Shown: positions 1 to 8,554 of the stretch, one piece after another
Numbering within the stretch: the first letter of the stretch is position 1
Layout of the letters: every line of letters starts with the position of its first letter
NCBI GenBank assembly: GCA_945916235.1
Contig: CAMEGQ010000012.1
Location: forward strand, 1 to 42,645
DNA length: 42,645 bases
Direction: 5' to 3'
Source: an uncultured Porphyromonadaceae bacterium
GTDB lineage: Bacteria > Bacteroidota > Bacteroidia > Bacteroidales > Muribaculaceae
The notes under the pieces: model-generated
The model's database searches: none
What the model was told of the DNA's origin: nothing
The model's input: the letters and a program-made list of their open reading frames with translations, nothing else
Program-made: the position numbers and the translations under genes

Positions 1-635
1 TTCTTGGCTTCGGCGTTGGCAGCAATGGAGGCTCCGGACATATCAAACTTCGCGGTGTCGGCGGCGACCGAGCCGGCGCAGTGCTGATGATGGTTGACGG
101 TCAGCCTCAGTTTGCCGGAATTTACTCCCATTCCGTGAGCGACTTCTATTCGAAAAGCTATGTTGACAGGGTAGAGGTGCTTCGCGGTCCGGGTTCAAAT
201 GTGGCAATCGGTATCGCCTCGTCCGATGGCAAGGCTCGTATCCACAGCGCAGGTGTTACTGATGATCCCGCTGTACTCTGGGACAATATTGCAGAGCAGG
301 ATGCTTTCCTTGAATCGATGGCGGATGCTTGCAAGGGCGTATTCGATCATTTCGGCGACAAAAAACTCTTTATCAACGTCGCCAACAATCTTAGCGTCGA
401 CTGCGATTGCAACGGTAATCCGGCTGCTCCCAAAATGGCTGAGTTCGGCATTCTGGCTTCGCTTGATCCTGTGGCCCTTGACCGCGCCTGTGTTGATATG
501 GTGTTTAACTCCAGCGATCCGGGTAAGGACGACCTTATTGAGCGTATCAACTCCCGTCATGGAACCCACATCCTCGACGCTGCCGAGCAGCTTGGCATCG
601 GCTCGCAGAAATACAAACTGGTCACTATAGAGTAA
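1..635 (+). pseudogene. Chimeric ORF: TonB-receptor plug joined to C-terminal part of a DUF362 protein (5' end outside window)
   Basis: The reading frame is open from base 3 to the TAA at 633-635. The first ~65 residues look like the plug domain of a TonB-dependent outer-membrane receptor: an IKLRGVGG-type stretch, then VLMMVDGQPQFAG, then VDRVEVLRGPGS, which in receptors leads into the end of the plug. Just after GPGS (about nt 195-205) the sequence changes character: NVAIGIASSDGKARIHSAG, SVDCDCNGNPAAP and GILASLDPVALDRAC are typical of the C-terminal half of DUF362 proteins, which often carry iron-sulphur clusters. No intact receptor barrel follows. The DUF362 part runs to a natural-looking end. 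I infer a fusion by in-frame deletion, or an assembly join. It is unlikely to act as a receptor. Confidence 0.6.
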
Positions 636-660
636 TTTTTCTCGAATAGCCGGAAAAGCG

Positions 661-698
661 ATGGCCCCTGCGTGGTAATGAATCCATGCAGGGGCCAT
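661..698. terminator. GC-rich inverted repeat between convergent genes
   Basis: An 11-bp perfect inverted repeat (661-671 with 688-698, ATGGCCCCTGC and its complement) lies between the chimeric ORF (+) and the TPR gene (-). A clear T-run is missing on either side, so its terminator role is an inference. A second, 7-bp stem (722-728 with 739-745) follows the stop codon of the TPR gene on the minus strand. Confidence 0.45.
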
Positions 699-754
699 TG
701 ATATGATTTGATAATGGGTATTTGCCCGACGGCGGCCGCGGGCAATCAGAAAAA

Positions 755-2353
755 TCACTCTTTGAATACGTAATCGTAGCGGGTCAGAACATCCTCAAGC
801 CGCTGACCACGGATAGGAGCGATGTTCACGCGGGCATCATTGTTGAACTTAAGGTTGTAAAGATTTGAATAACCTTTTGACAGCGCGGCCTCCAGGCAGT
901 CGAAAGCTTTATCAGCCTCATTTGCCTGAGCGTAAAGGCATGCTCCCATATAGTTAAGCGTTCCGTCGGTATCGGTGTTGTTTTTGAGGATTTTTTCCAT
1001 CCATGCGAGAGCTTCGGCTTTTTTACCAGTGAAGAGCAGGGGGAAGCCGGCAAGAGATTTCGGAGAATCGGAGTCGATGTCGATGGCCTCCATGCGTTTG
1101 TAAAAGCCCTGAGCATCGCCTGTCTTACCGAGACCTTCCCCGATGACCCATGCGCGGTAGAGATAGTTCATGGGTTCTGTGGGATTATCCATTACCAGTT
1201 CTCCGAAGATAGTCGATGCTTCATCGTAGCGCTTAAGCGAGAAGAGCACTAAAGCTTTTTCAACCGATGCTTCCTTCAGATTGGGGTCGGCTGTAAGGGC
1301 CCGGTCGGCTGCACGCAAGGCATCGTCATATCTCCCCTGAGCGCGGCAGATTTTAGCCAGCGTAAGCTGGAACTCGGCATTATCGGCGTCGTTGCCCATG
1401 CCGATTGCACGGTTTACATTGTCCAGAGCCTGCTGATAGTCGCAAAGAGCATAGTGACACTGACCCAGAGATGCGTAAATACCGGCATAGTTGTAGAAGT
1501 TTTCATCTATAATCTTCTGATAGTCAGCAATCGCCTGAGGGTAATGCTGGTGAGCCTGGGCGATGAAACCTCTGATATAGAGGAGCATACCCTGCTCCGG
1601 AGCCTGACTGATGGCATTGGAAAGCGCACTGATTACGGCGGGGTAGTCCTGATCGGCAATGTCGACGAGCTGACGGAATGCTTTGGAGTTGTTATCAAGG
1701 CTTATTGCCATCAGGAGGTCTTCAACGGCACCATTATTGTTGCCCAACTGCCGGCGCACGGAGCTGCGGCGCACGTAGATGTCGCTGTCAGCCGGCATCA
1801 TCGCCACGGCGTCGTTCATGTATTCCGAGGCCAGACCGAGATTGTTTTCTTTTATGGCTACACGCGCCAGGCCGGTGAGCGCTTCGGCTGAGCGTCCGCT
1901 CTGGGCACGCATGCGGTTATAATCGATTTTAGCCTGAGCATACTGGCCAAGCTCATACTCTGTGTTGGCTTTCTGATAGAGTGCTGTGAACGAGGTGGGG
2001 TCGAGCTTGTAAGCCTCGTTAAAATCGGATAAGGCTTCTTCATGCTTGCCGAGCATCTGGTAGATGTCGCCTCGCAGAAGATGGCAGAGATAGAGATGGT
2101 CGGTGGCTTCTGCGGGAGCTTTCTGGATAGCCTTGTCCACATCAGCCAGAGCGCGGAGATACTGATCGAATTTATAATATTCGTTTGCTCGGCGATAGAG
2201 CACCTCATAATTGTCAGGATTGGCGTTCAACTCCTGATTGAACACTTCCATCATGGCCTGAGTCATGGGATCGTTCATCGAATTTTGCTGGGCTGAAGCC
2301 AAGGGGCAAGCACTGGCGAGGAGCAGTGCGGGTAGGATGAATTTCAGTTTCAT
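755..2353 (-). CDS. Secreted tetratricopeptide-repeat (TPR) protein
   Basis: This 532-residue protein starts with a signal peptide (residues 1-21, ending LASA before QQ). C16 could instead serve as a weak lipobox cysteine. From about residue 45 to the end it is made of TPR units; the A/G/Y/A/P spacing is clear in YLRALADVDKAIQKAP, HEEALSDFNEAYKLDP and YDDALRAADRALTADP. I count roughly ten repeats. TPR arrays are protein-binding scaffolds, so it probably acts in the periplasm or outer envelope; the partner cannot be told. It is the last gene of a minus-strand run after the transporter, rsmE and kdsA, starting 16 nt after the kdsA stop. The specific function is unknown. Confidence 0.85.
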   Translation of the reverse strand: MKLKFILPALLLASACPLASAQQNSMNDPMTQAMMEVFNQELNANPDNYEVLYRRANEYYKFDQYLRALADVDKAIQKAPAEATDHLYLCHLLRGDIYQMLGKHEEALSDFNEAYKLDPTSFTALYQKANTEYELGQYAQAKIDYNRMRAQSGRSAEALTGLARVAIKENNLGLASEYMNDAVAMMPADSDIYVRRSSVRRQLGNNNGAVEDLLMAISLDNNSKAFRQLVDIADQDYPAVISALSNAISQAPEQGMLLYIRGFIAQAHQHYPQAIADYQKIIDENFYNYAGIYASLGQCHYALCDYQQALDNVNRAIGMGNDADNAEFQLTLAKICRAQGRYDDALRAADRALTADPNLKEASVEKALVLFSLKRYDEASTIFGELVMDNPTEPMNYLYRAWVIGEGLGKTGDAQGFYKRMEAIDIDSDSPKSLAGFPLLFTGKKAEALAWMEKILKNNTDTDGTLNYMGACLYAQANEADKAFDCLEAALSKGYSNLYNLKFNNDARVNIAPIRGQRLEDVLTRYDYVFKE

Positions 2354-2369
2354 TATGCTGTTAAAATGC

Positions 2370-3203
2370 TTATTTGCGGTTTATTTCGTTGACGGCCATG
2401 CGTAGCCTGGTCAGATGTTCGAGCAGAGTCTCCATCTTGTCGAGGCGGAGCATATTGGCGCCGTCGCTTTTGGCCACAGCCGGATTCTGATGTGTTTCGA
2501 TGAAAATACCATCGACTCCTACGGCGATACCTGCACGAGCCACGGTCTCAATCAGTTCGGGTTTGCCGCCTGTAACTCCGGCCGACTGATTCGGCTGCTG
2601 GAGCGAGTGGGTCACGTCGAGAATCACTGGGCAACCGTTGCGCTGCATCTCGGGAATGCCGCGGTAGTCGACAATGAGATCCTGATAGCCGAAAGTGGTG
2701 CCGCGCTCGGTGATGGCGACAGAGGGATTGCCTGCATCTCTGACCTTCTCTACTGCGAAACGCATCGCCTCAGGCGAGAGGAACTGACCTTTCTTGATGT
2801 TGACCATACGACCGGTGCGTGCGGCAGCTACGAGAAGGTCGGTCTGTCGGCAGAGGAATGCGGGGATCTGGAGGATATCTGCATATTCAGCCGCTATGGC
2901 AGCTTCTTCGGCTGTGTGAATATCTGTAACGACAGGGATAGAAAAAGTCTGGCCAACCTTGTGCAGTATCTCAAGAGCCTTAAGGTCGCCGATACCTGTG
3001 AAAGAGTCAAGGCGTGAGCGGTTAGCCTTGCGGTAGCTCCCTTTGAACACGTAGGGAATATTGAGTTTGCGCGTGATTTCAGCCACTTTCCCCGCGATGT
3101 CGATCGCCATGGCTTCTCCTTCGATGACACAGGGACCGGCCAGAAGGAAGAAATTGCCCGTAGCGGAAGATTGCAAATATTTTGTGATGGATTCCGGATA
3201 CAT
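2370..3203 (-). CDS. kdsA: 3-deoxy-8-phosphooctulonate synthase (Kdo-8-phosphate synthase)
   Basis: The protein condenses phosphoenolpyruvate with D-arabinose 5-phosphate to Kdo-8-phosphate, the first committed step to the Kdo sugar of lipopolysaccharide, in the cytosol. It shows the family motifs LLAGPCVIEG, FKGSYRKANRSR, DIHTAEEA, RQTDLL, DVTHSLQQPN and FIETHQNPA. C25 (in GPC), the His of DVTHS, the Glu of FIETH and the Asp of AKSDGANM match the metal ligands of the metal-dependent KdsA class; the E. coli type has Asn instead of this Cys. I chose the ATG at 3203 (277 residues, normal length). The frame stays open to 3407 inside rsmE, but that extension does not resemble KdsA. The gene lies 64 nt after rsmE and 16 nt before the TPR gene. 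Confidence 0.95.
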   Translation of the reverse strand: MYPESITKYLQSSATGNFFLLAGPCVIEGEAMAIDIAGKVAEITRKLNIPYVFKGSYRKANRSRLDSFTGIGDLKALEILHKVGQTFSIPVVTDIHTAEEAAIAAEYADILQIPAFLCRQTDLLVAAARTGRMVNIKKGQFLSPEAMRFAVEKVRDAGNPSVAITERGTTFGYQDLIVDYRGIPEMQRNGCPVILDVTHSLQQPNQSAGVTGGKPELIETVARAGIAVGVDGIFIETHQNPAVAKSDGANMLRLDKMETLLEHLTRLRMAVNEINRK

Positions 3204-3267
3204 TTTTACGGAAAATTCTATAATATAGGATAGATTGTTAGCACTATGGTTTATTGAGTGGACTGAT

Positions 3268-4002
3268 TTAGCTCGGTTTCGCTGAATCTGTGCCTGCAAG
3301 CTGGCCGACGATGTGGAAAGTATCGCATGCCACAAGCGCGGCTGTCTCGGTGCGCAGGCGGGCGTTGCCGAGCGAAACCGGTATGAAACCGACTGCCATT
3401 GCGGCATCGACCTCTTCCGGAGAAAAGTCGCCCTCTGGCCCTATGGCAACCACTGCGTCAAGGCCCGGTTGGAGAGCCTGCGAAAGCAGTCGGCGCGGAT
3501 GGCTGTCGTCGCACCATGCGATAAATTTTTGCGCTGTCTGTCGGTTTTCTTCCACAAACTGCATGAAAGGGGTCATATCGTCTACCTCAGGGCAAACGGC
3601 TTTCAGGCTCTGCTTCATCGCCGATACGGCAATCTTTTCCAAGCGCGACTGCTTGATGTCGCGGCGCTCGGAATGGCGGCAAAGCAGCGGAGTGATCCGG
3701 TCGACACCTATCTCTGTAAGTTTCTCCGTGAGCCACTCCATGCGGTCAAGGTGCTTGGTCGGGGCAACGGCGATGGCGATTTTACCTTGCCAGAAAGGAT
3801 GCAGATATTCGGTGCCGATGATTTCCACCCGGGCACGCTTGGCGTGAGCCTCTATGATTCGACAGGTGAATCGTTTGCCGCGCCCGTCAATAGCCACTAT
3901 GACATCACCCTCGCTCCTGCGTAGCACTCGCACGCAATGTTGCGAGTCGCTTTCGGGGAGCGTGAGTGTAGTCTCTATGTCAGGGGCATAAAATTGTATC
4001 AT
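3268..4002 (-). CDS. rsmE: 16S rRNA (uracil-1498-N3)-methyltransferase
   Basis: This 244-residue SPOUT-family enzyme methylates N3 of U1498 in helix 44 of 16S rRNA using S-adenosylmethionine. The N-terminal PUA-like part contains SQHCVRVLRRSEGD and VAIDGRGKRFTCRI. The C-terminal trefoil-knot part has AVAPTKHLDRMEWLTEKLTE, AIGPEGDFSPEEVD and VSLGNARLRTETAAL, the last two forming the SAM pocket. Length and motif order are normal. It starts about 30 nt after the stop of the upstream transporter gene and is probably co-transcribed with it and with kdsA downstream. Confidence 0.95.
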   Translation of the reverse strand: MIQFYAPDIETTLTLPESDSQHCVRVLRRSEGDVIVAIDGRGKRFTCRIIEAHAKRARVEIIGTEYLHPFWQGKIAIAVAPTKHLDRMEWLTEKLTEIGVDRITPLLCRHSERRDIKQSRLEKIAVSAMKQSLKAVCPEVDDMTPFMQFVEENRQTAQKFIAWCDDSHPRRLLSQALQPGLDAVVAIGPEGDFSPEEVDAAMAVGFIPVSLGNARLRTETAALVACDTFHIVGQLAGTDSAKPS

Positions 4003-4032
4003 GTCCGTAGATCTGTGGTGGTGCGGTTAGCT

Positions 4033-5355
4033 TTAAATCTGTTCGTCAACCATACCGGGAGCCTCGGAATCAGCTGATTCGGGCAGCGGCATCTTGGCGC
4101 CGTCGGTCTTTTTGTCTTTAAAGATGAAGAAGAACAATATGCCTACCACGAGAGCGTATGCGGCAAAGATAAGCCAGGATTCACGCCAGCCGGGGAGCTG
4201 GGCGGTAGCGTCGGAGTGGACAAACACGAGTTTGTTGATGACAAACTGACCGGCAATCCAGGTGCCGAGAGAGGCTCCGATGCCGTTGGTCATAATCATG
4301 AACAGGCCTTGAGCAGAAGAGCGGAGTTTCGGGTCTGTCTCTTTGTCGACAAACAGACCTCCGGACACATTGAAAAAGTCGAAGGCTACACCGTAGACGA
4401 TGCAGGAAAAGATGAGCCAGATCACACCTGTGCCGGTGTCGCCGATGCCGAAAAATCCGAAACGGAACACCCATGCGAACATCGACATGAGCATTACGCC
4501 TTTAATGCCGAATTTGCGCAGGCAGAAGGGGATGAGCAGGATGCAGAGAGCCTCGCTGGCCTGCGATATGGCTGTGAGTGCTGTGGCATTTTGTGCGCCC
4601 CAGGTGGTGGCATATTCTGCAATATCCTTGAAAGAGCTGATGAAGGTGGTACCGTAGGAGTTCGTGATCTGAAGCGAAACGCCAAGGAGCATCGAGAAAA
4701 TGAAGAAGATAGCCATCTTCTTGCGTTTAAAGAGCTTGAAGGCGTTCAGGCCGAGGGTCTCTGAGAGCGAAGAGCCGCCTTCCTTGTTTACCGGACAGGC
4801 CGGGAGAGTCAGGGCGTAAAGGCAGAGTAGGATAGAGATGGCGCCGCAGGTGACAAACTGTAAGCAGTTGCTCTGGAAGTCAGTGAAGTTGACGAAAAGC
4901 TCCGAGCAGATGAAGCCGATAGTGCCGAAAGTACGGATGGGCGGGAAAGCCTTGATCGTGTCAAGCCCGGCACCGGTAAGGGCATTGAAGGCCACGGAGT
5001 TTGACAGGCCGATGGTCGGCATGAAGAAGGCCACCGAGATGGTGTAGAGAGTGAAAAGCGGGGCGAATTCAATTGTCGTATTGGTCAGGCAGTACCATCC
5101 GGCGAGCAGCATGAATACACCGGCGATGAGATGGCAGAGGCTCAGCATCTTTTGTGCCGGAATCCAGCGGTCGGCTACGATGCCAACCAAGGCAGGCATA
5201 AAGAGCGACACAAGGCCTTGCACGGTGTAGAACCAGAAAATTTCCGGGCCGAGGCCGACACTGTTGAGATAGATGCCCATCGACACCAGATAGGAGCCCC
5301 ACACGGCGAATTCCAGAAAATTCATCACGGTCAGGCGCAACTTCAGATTTTTCAT
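4033..5355 (-). CDS. MFS transporter, nucleoside:H+ symporter (NupG-like) family
   Basis: This 440-residue hydrophobic protein has about twelve membrane segments. The start (LTVMNFLEFAVWGSYLVSMG) is the hallmark of the nucleoside:H+ symporter branch (PF03825) of the major facilitator superfamily. GIVADRWIPAQK between helices 2 and 3 matches the MFS loop motif. FDFFNVSGGLFVDKETDPKL and RSSAQGLFMIMTNGIGA in the C-terminal half are also typical. The tail (last ~20 residues) is acidic and soluble. The likely role is inner-membrane uptake of nucleosides, but the exact substrate is not proven. It heads the minus-strand group with rsmE, kdsA and the TPR protein. I saw no good TAnnTTTG promoter in the 105 nt upstream. 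Confidence 0.85.
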   Translation of the reverse strand: MKNLKLRLTVMNFLEFAVWGSYLVSMGIYLNSVGLGPEIFWFYTVQGLVSLFMPALVGIVADRWIPAQKMLSLCHLIAGVFMLLAGWYCLTNTTIEFAPLFTLYTISVAFFMPTIGLSNSVAFNALTGAGLDTIKAFPPIRTFGTIGFICSELFVNFTDFQSNCLQFVTCGAISILLCLYALTLPACPVNKEGGSSLSETLGLNAFKLFKRKKMAIFFIFSMLLGVSLQITNSYGTTFISSFKDIAEYATTWGAQNATALTAISQASEALCILLIPFCLRKFGIKGVMLMSMFAWVFRFGFFGIGDTGTGVIWLIFSCIVYGVAFDFFNVSGGLFVDKETDPKLRSSAQGLFMIMTNGIGASLGTWIAGQFVINKLVFVHSDATAQLPGWRESWLIFAAYALVVGILFFFIFKDKKTDGAKMPLPESADSEAPGMVDEQI

Positions 5356-5460
5356 AATTTATATATGAGCGGTAATGGTTGATTACGTTTTTATCGAGGA
5401 AGATTCTATAATCGGAGAGGATTGGATTAGAATTAGATTATGGTAATTGTCCTTTGAAAT

Positions 5461-6150
5461 TCATTCGCGGGATTTGAGTATGCTGTTGATGCGCGAAGCG
5501 AGCTCATACTTTTCAGCGGCGATGGCTTCTTCCATCATTTTGCGCAGGTCATCGGATGATTTATTTGCTAGTTCATCGCCTGTGTCGGCGTTATGGCTAT
5601 CGCCCGGAGAGTTTTTGGCTGAGTTTTCAGCTCCTAAGATATTCCCTATCGTAGCATCCGGCTGGCTGTCGGGGGCATCTTCGGAGGCATCATCCTCATC
5701 TGAATCCTGAATCTCCATGATGAAACCTGTCTCCTCAAGGATTTCAGGGGTGGTGAAGATCGGTGTGGAGGTGCGCATGGCGATTGCGATAGCATCGGAA
5801 GTGCGGGCATCCATCACTACTTCATGTCCGTTACGGTCGATGAAAGTAAGTTCAGACCAGAATATTCCGTCTTCAAATTTATGGATGAAAACATCCACTA
5901 ATTCTATACCGTAAGCATGCGCGAGGGAAGCAAAGAGGTCGTGAGTCATAGGACGAGGGGGGACAATGCCCTCCATCTTAATAGCAATGGCCTGAGCTTC
6001 AGGCGCTCCCACCACCACAGGGATGCGGTATGGTCCATCCACTTCAGCCAGAATCAGGGCATAAGCGCCCGACTGGATCTGACTGTATGAGATGCCCATC
6101 ACCCTGAGTTTGACGCGCTTGTGCGCTTTGTTGCTGTCGTCGAAAGCCAT
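5461..6150 (-). CDS. Bifunctional nuclease family protein (DUF151) with C-terminal UVR-like motif
   Basis: The protein (229 residues from the ATG at 6150) carries a BFN/DUF151 domain at about residues 10-150: LRVMGISYSQIQSGAYALIL, RIPVVVGAPEAQAIAI, PPRPMTHDLF, DARTSDAIAIAMRT. The domain is known from bacteria and plants; some members have DNase and RNase activity. A Ser/Asp/Glu-rich linker (about 155-195) leads to a C-terminal helix pair, LRKMMEEAIAAEKYELASRI, resembling the UVR motif of UvrB/UvrC and ClpC. An upstream ATG at 6183 would overlap the mnmA end by 11 nt; I prefer 6150 because the family domain begins soon after it. It is the third gene of the DUF5106-mnmA-BFN run. Confidence 0.88.
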   Translation of the reverse strand: MAFDDSNKAHKRVKLRVMGISYSQIQSGAYALILAEVDGPYRIPVVVGAPEAQAIAIKMEGIVPPRPMTHDLFASLAHAYGIELVDVFIHKFEDGIFWSELTFIDRNGHEVVMDARTSDAIAIAMRTSTPIFTTPEILEETGFIMEIQDSDEDDASEDAPDSQPDATIGNILGAENSAKNSPGDSHNADTGDELANKSSDDLRKMMEEAIAAEKYELASRINSILKSRE

Positions 6151-6172
6151 ATAACTGATGTATAGGTATTTC

Positions 6173-7252
6173 TTATAGAACAATGTTTCGACCGGTAATG
6201 ATTCCGCTGCCGAGGCAAATCTTTTCGTCGGGAGTGTAAATAACGCCGAATTGCCCCGGCGCTATCCCCTGAATTTTTTCTTCAGACTCCATCACCATTT
6301 CGCCATCGGGGAGGGAGTAGAGCTTTCCGTGGACGAATTCGGGCGAGTGGCGATTCTTGAAGGCAACCTTGACCCCGTCAGCACCGTCGGTCCAGGGGTT
6401 TTCGGTGATGAAGTGCATCTCGGTCATGTGGACGCTATGGCCGTATTGCTTTTCGCAATCGTATCCGTTGGAGACGTAGATGGCGTTGTCGGCGGTATTC
6501 TTTTTCACCACATACCAAGGACCGCCGCTGAGGCCGAGACCCTTTCGCTGGCCGATGGTATGGAACCAGTAGCCGTTGTGTTCGCCAAGTTTGCGGCCTG
6601 TTTCGATTTCGATAATAGGGCCGTGAAGAGTGCCCAGATGGCGACGGATAAAATCGTTATAGTTGATTTTGCCAAGAAAGCATATACCCTGGCTGTCCTT
6701 GCGGTATGCGTTAGGCATGTGTGTGGCCACAGCAATCTCTCTCACCCGAGATTTGGGAAGGTCGCCGAGCGGGAAGAGGATATGAGATAGCTGGTCGTAG
6801 GATATGCGGGCAAGAAAGTCGGTCTGATCCTTGACCGGATCTACAGCAGTCCCGAGCCATACTTTGCCATCGCGTTCGATGCGCGATGCGTAGTGGCCTG
6901 TGGCAGTGCGGTCGAACTCATGTCCCCAGCGCTGCTCGAAATATCCGAACTTGATGATTTTGTTGCACATTATGTCGGGATTGGGAGTGAGGCCACGGCG
7001 CACAGTCTCGAGCGCGTATTCCATCACATTATCCCAATACTCCTGATGGAGCGATACCACATCGAAGGGAAGATGATAGCGGGCGGCAATGAGCCGGCAC
7101 ATCTCGATGTCTTCTTCGGCGGCACAATCGCCCTCGTCATTGTCCATCCCGATGCGGATATAGAAGAGGTGAAGGTCGTGACCTTCCTCCACCAGCCGAT
7201 GCACGGCCACCGCCGAATCGACTCCGCCCGATATTAATCCTGCTATTTTCAT
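6173..7252 (-). CDS. mnmA: tRNA-specific 2-thiouridylase
   Basis: This 359-residue enzyme makes 2-thiouridine at the wobble base U34 of Lys, Glu and Gln tRNAs, using ATP and sulphur relayed by persulphide carriers. The PP-loop SGGVDS is at residues 8-13. The two catalytic cysteines are C96 (PNPDIMCNK) and C191 (SQGICFLGK). [16 protein letters not shown] and [14 protein letters not shown] are also family signatures. Length is normal. The start overlaps the stop of the upstream DUF5106 gene in an ATGA arrangement (7249-7252), which suggests translational coupling. Bacteroidota often carry two MnmA paralogues; I cannot tell which this is. Confidence 0.95.
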   Translation of the reverse strand: MKIAGLISGGVDSAVAVHRLVEEGHDLHLFYIRIGMDNDEGDCAAEEDIEMCRLIAARYHLPFDVVSLHQEYWDNVMEYALETVRRGLTPNPDIMCNKIIKFGYFEQRWGHEFDRTATGHYASRIERDGKVWLGTAVDPVKDQTDFLARISYDQLSHILFPLGDLPKSRVREIAVATHMPNAYRKDSQGICFLGKINYNDFIRRHLGTLHGPIIEIETGRKLGEHNGYWFHTIGQRKGLGLSGGPWYVVKKNTADNAIYVSNGYDCEKQYGHSVHMTEMHFITENPWTDGADGVKVAFKNRHSPEFVHGKLYSLPDGEMVMESEEKIQGIAPGQFGVIYTPDEKICLGSGIITGRNIVL

Positions 7253-8190
7253 TCTTTAGGTGCTTCTGCCGGAGTATTCTGACGGTTAGCTTTCATTTTT
7301 TCGCTTACAACGCGGAAGGCTTCGATTAGCTGGTCGGCTGTAAGGGATTTCGAGAGGATTTTATGTTGTCCGTTGAGATAGTAGATCACCGGAGCATGGC
7401 GAAGGTCGTAGATCTCGTCAATGTCGGGAGCGGCGCCCACTTCCCAGCGCTTATTGTAGACAGAGGTGCGGTCTTTCCATTCGTCGCTGATTTCGCCGGG
7501 GTAAATGCTGAGGATTTTCAGAAGCCCGCGGTCCTGAAGATCATTGATGACATAGTCGGCGGCAAGACGGACGCGTGCCAGCTCACATTCATCGCAATCC
7601 GGATCGTTGACAAACAGAACCACATAAGCGTCCTTGGGCAGATCGTCGAGCTGTCGCGTTTCGCCCGCCGGGGTAGTGTAGGTGAAATTCGGAGCAATCA
7701 TTCCGACCTGAGTATGGGCCAGGATGTTAGCCTGATAGGCAAAGCGCGATTTTTCCGCTTTGGAAAGCTTTTTACTGTCGGCAACGGCCTGAGCGAATGG
7801 GAGATAGCACTCGTCGCAAGCGATCCGGGCAGAATCTGAGTAGAATTTTCCTTCGGCTATCTCTGCCAGAGTCAGGAGATTGTGCGGATCCTTTGCTACC
7901 TGGGTTATAAGGTCGTTGATGGATTTGTGGACGATGTTGGCATCTGCATATGGCATAAGGTCAACGTAGTCGCCAAAAGCCTGATCCAAACGGGCAACGG
8001 ATGAGAACGCAGATTTCAAGTTGGCTCTTTTCCAGAAATTCTCGATGTAAAAATTTGAACGTTCGGTTAGAGTGGTGAGATTCTGAGGGACGTCGGGATA
8101 TTCGAATAGTGTGTTCGGCTTGTTCTGAGCCGACCCAACGGCAGCCGCAGATAAGAGTGTAAGGGAGAGGATGTATGATTTAAACTTCAT
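7249..8190 (-). CDS. Exported DUF5106 / thioredoxin-fold protein
   Basis: From the ATG at 8190 this is 313 residues with a signal peptide ([20 protein letters not shown], cleaved near residue 21). The N-terminal half (about 25-160) is helical and looks like DUF5106. The C-terminal half has a thioredoxin fold: [15 protein letters not shown], then [19 protein letters not shown] with a CDEC active-site-like pair, then [18 protein letters not shown]. It is probably a periplasmic redox or thiol protein; the substrate is unknown. The frame is open to 8247, but the signal peptide begins at 8190, which fixes the start. A promoter lies 80-110 nt upstream, and the stop overlaps the mnmA start. Confidence 0.8.
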   Translation of the reverse strand: MKFKSYILSLTLLSAAAVGSAQNKPNTLFEYPDVPQNLTTLTERSNFYIENFWKRANLKSAFSSVARLDQAFGDYVDLMPYADANIVHKSINDLITQVAKDPHNLLTLAEIAEGKFYSDSARIACDECYLPFAQAVADSKKLSKAEKSRFAYQANILAHTQVGMIAPNFTYTTPAGETRQLDDLPKDAYVVLFVNDPDCDECELARVRLAADYVINDLQDRGLLKILSIYPGEISDEWKDRTSVYNKRWEVGAAPDIDEIYDLRHAPVIYYLNGQHKILSKSLTADQLIEAFRVVSEKMKANRQNTPAEAPKE

Positions 8191-8270
8191 TTTCGTGTCA
8201 AATTGGCATAGTGAAATTGCAAAAATGGCAGATAGCCGAGAGAGCATTGTCTTTTGCTTCGCTCAATCTG

Positions 8271-8301
8271 CAAAGTTAATGAAATATAGAGGTTAAAACA
8301 A
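8271..8301 (-). promoter_or_regulatory. Bacteroidota-type promoter for DUF5106-mnmA-BFN
   Basis: On the minus strand a perfect -7 box TAACTTTG (8271-8278) is preceded, 20 nt upstream, by TTG (8299-8301). This matches the Bacteroidota sigma-ABfr pattern. It lies about 80 nt before the DUF5106 start. Confidence 0.7.
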
Positions 8302-8322
8302 CACCGGAGGACCACATTTGCA

Positions 8323-8340
8323 TTTTTTAGCGCTAAAAAA
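8323..8340. repeat. Perfect 18-bp palindrome TTTTTTAGCGCTAAAAAA
   Basis: The 18 bases read identically on both strands, with an AGCGCT core and A/T arms. The site is just upstream of the -33 element of the minus-strand promoter and upstream of clpB, so it could be an operator for either gene. It could also form a small cruciform or a bidirectional terminator-like hairpin; the hairpin would have almost no loop, so an operator seems likelier. Confidence 0.55.
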
Positions 8341-8374
8341 GAAGCTGTAAAGATGGTAGGTTCTTACACCGGAA

Positions 8375-8415
8375 CATCTGTTTTGACTGTCAGTTTCATC
8401 TGTTTTGACTGTCAG
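8375..8415 (+). repeat. Tandem 19-bp direct repeat upstream of clpB, each copy with TGACTGTCA
   Basis: CATCTGTTTTGACTGTCAG occurs at 8375-8393 and again, identical, at 8397-8415, with 3 nt between. The 22-bp period is close to two helical turns. Each copy contains the dyad TGAC-T-GTCA. This is what a cooperative repressor or activator site looks like. It differs from the CIRCE and CtsR sites known for heat-shock genes. Confidence 0.65.
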
Positions 8416-8554
8416 CTATGTCAGCGAAAACTTTATGGCATACGTTTTGTTTAACAATTAGATGTAGCTTGATTGATATAAGTAAGCTGCTTCGGAAACG
8501 GGCAAAAAGCCCGACCTAACTTAGAGATAAAAGATATTAAACCTTTACAATGAT

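Larger units (their letters stand above)
8191..8554. other. Divergent regulatory region between DUF5106 gene and clpB
   Basis: No gene is seen in these 364 nt. They hold the minus-strand promoter (8271-8301), an 18-bp perfect palindrome (8323-8340), a 19-bp direct repeat (8375-8415) and a small hairpin (CGGGC-aaaaa-GCCCG) in the clpB leader near 8498-8512. I found no perfect TAnnTTTG box for clpB; TACGTTTTG near 8448 is one base too long. No CIRCE element is visible. Confidence 0.6.

Noticed and set aside
3204-3407. N-terminal extension of kdsA
   Set aside because: It lies mostly inside rsmE and does not resemble any KdsA; the ATG at 3203 gives the normal length.
8191-8554. CIRCE or CtsR operator before clpB
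   Set aside because: I looked for TTAGCACTC-N9-GAGTGCTAA and for GGTCAAA heptads and found neither; the repeats there are different.
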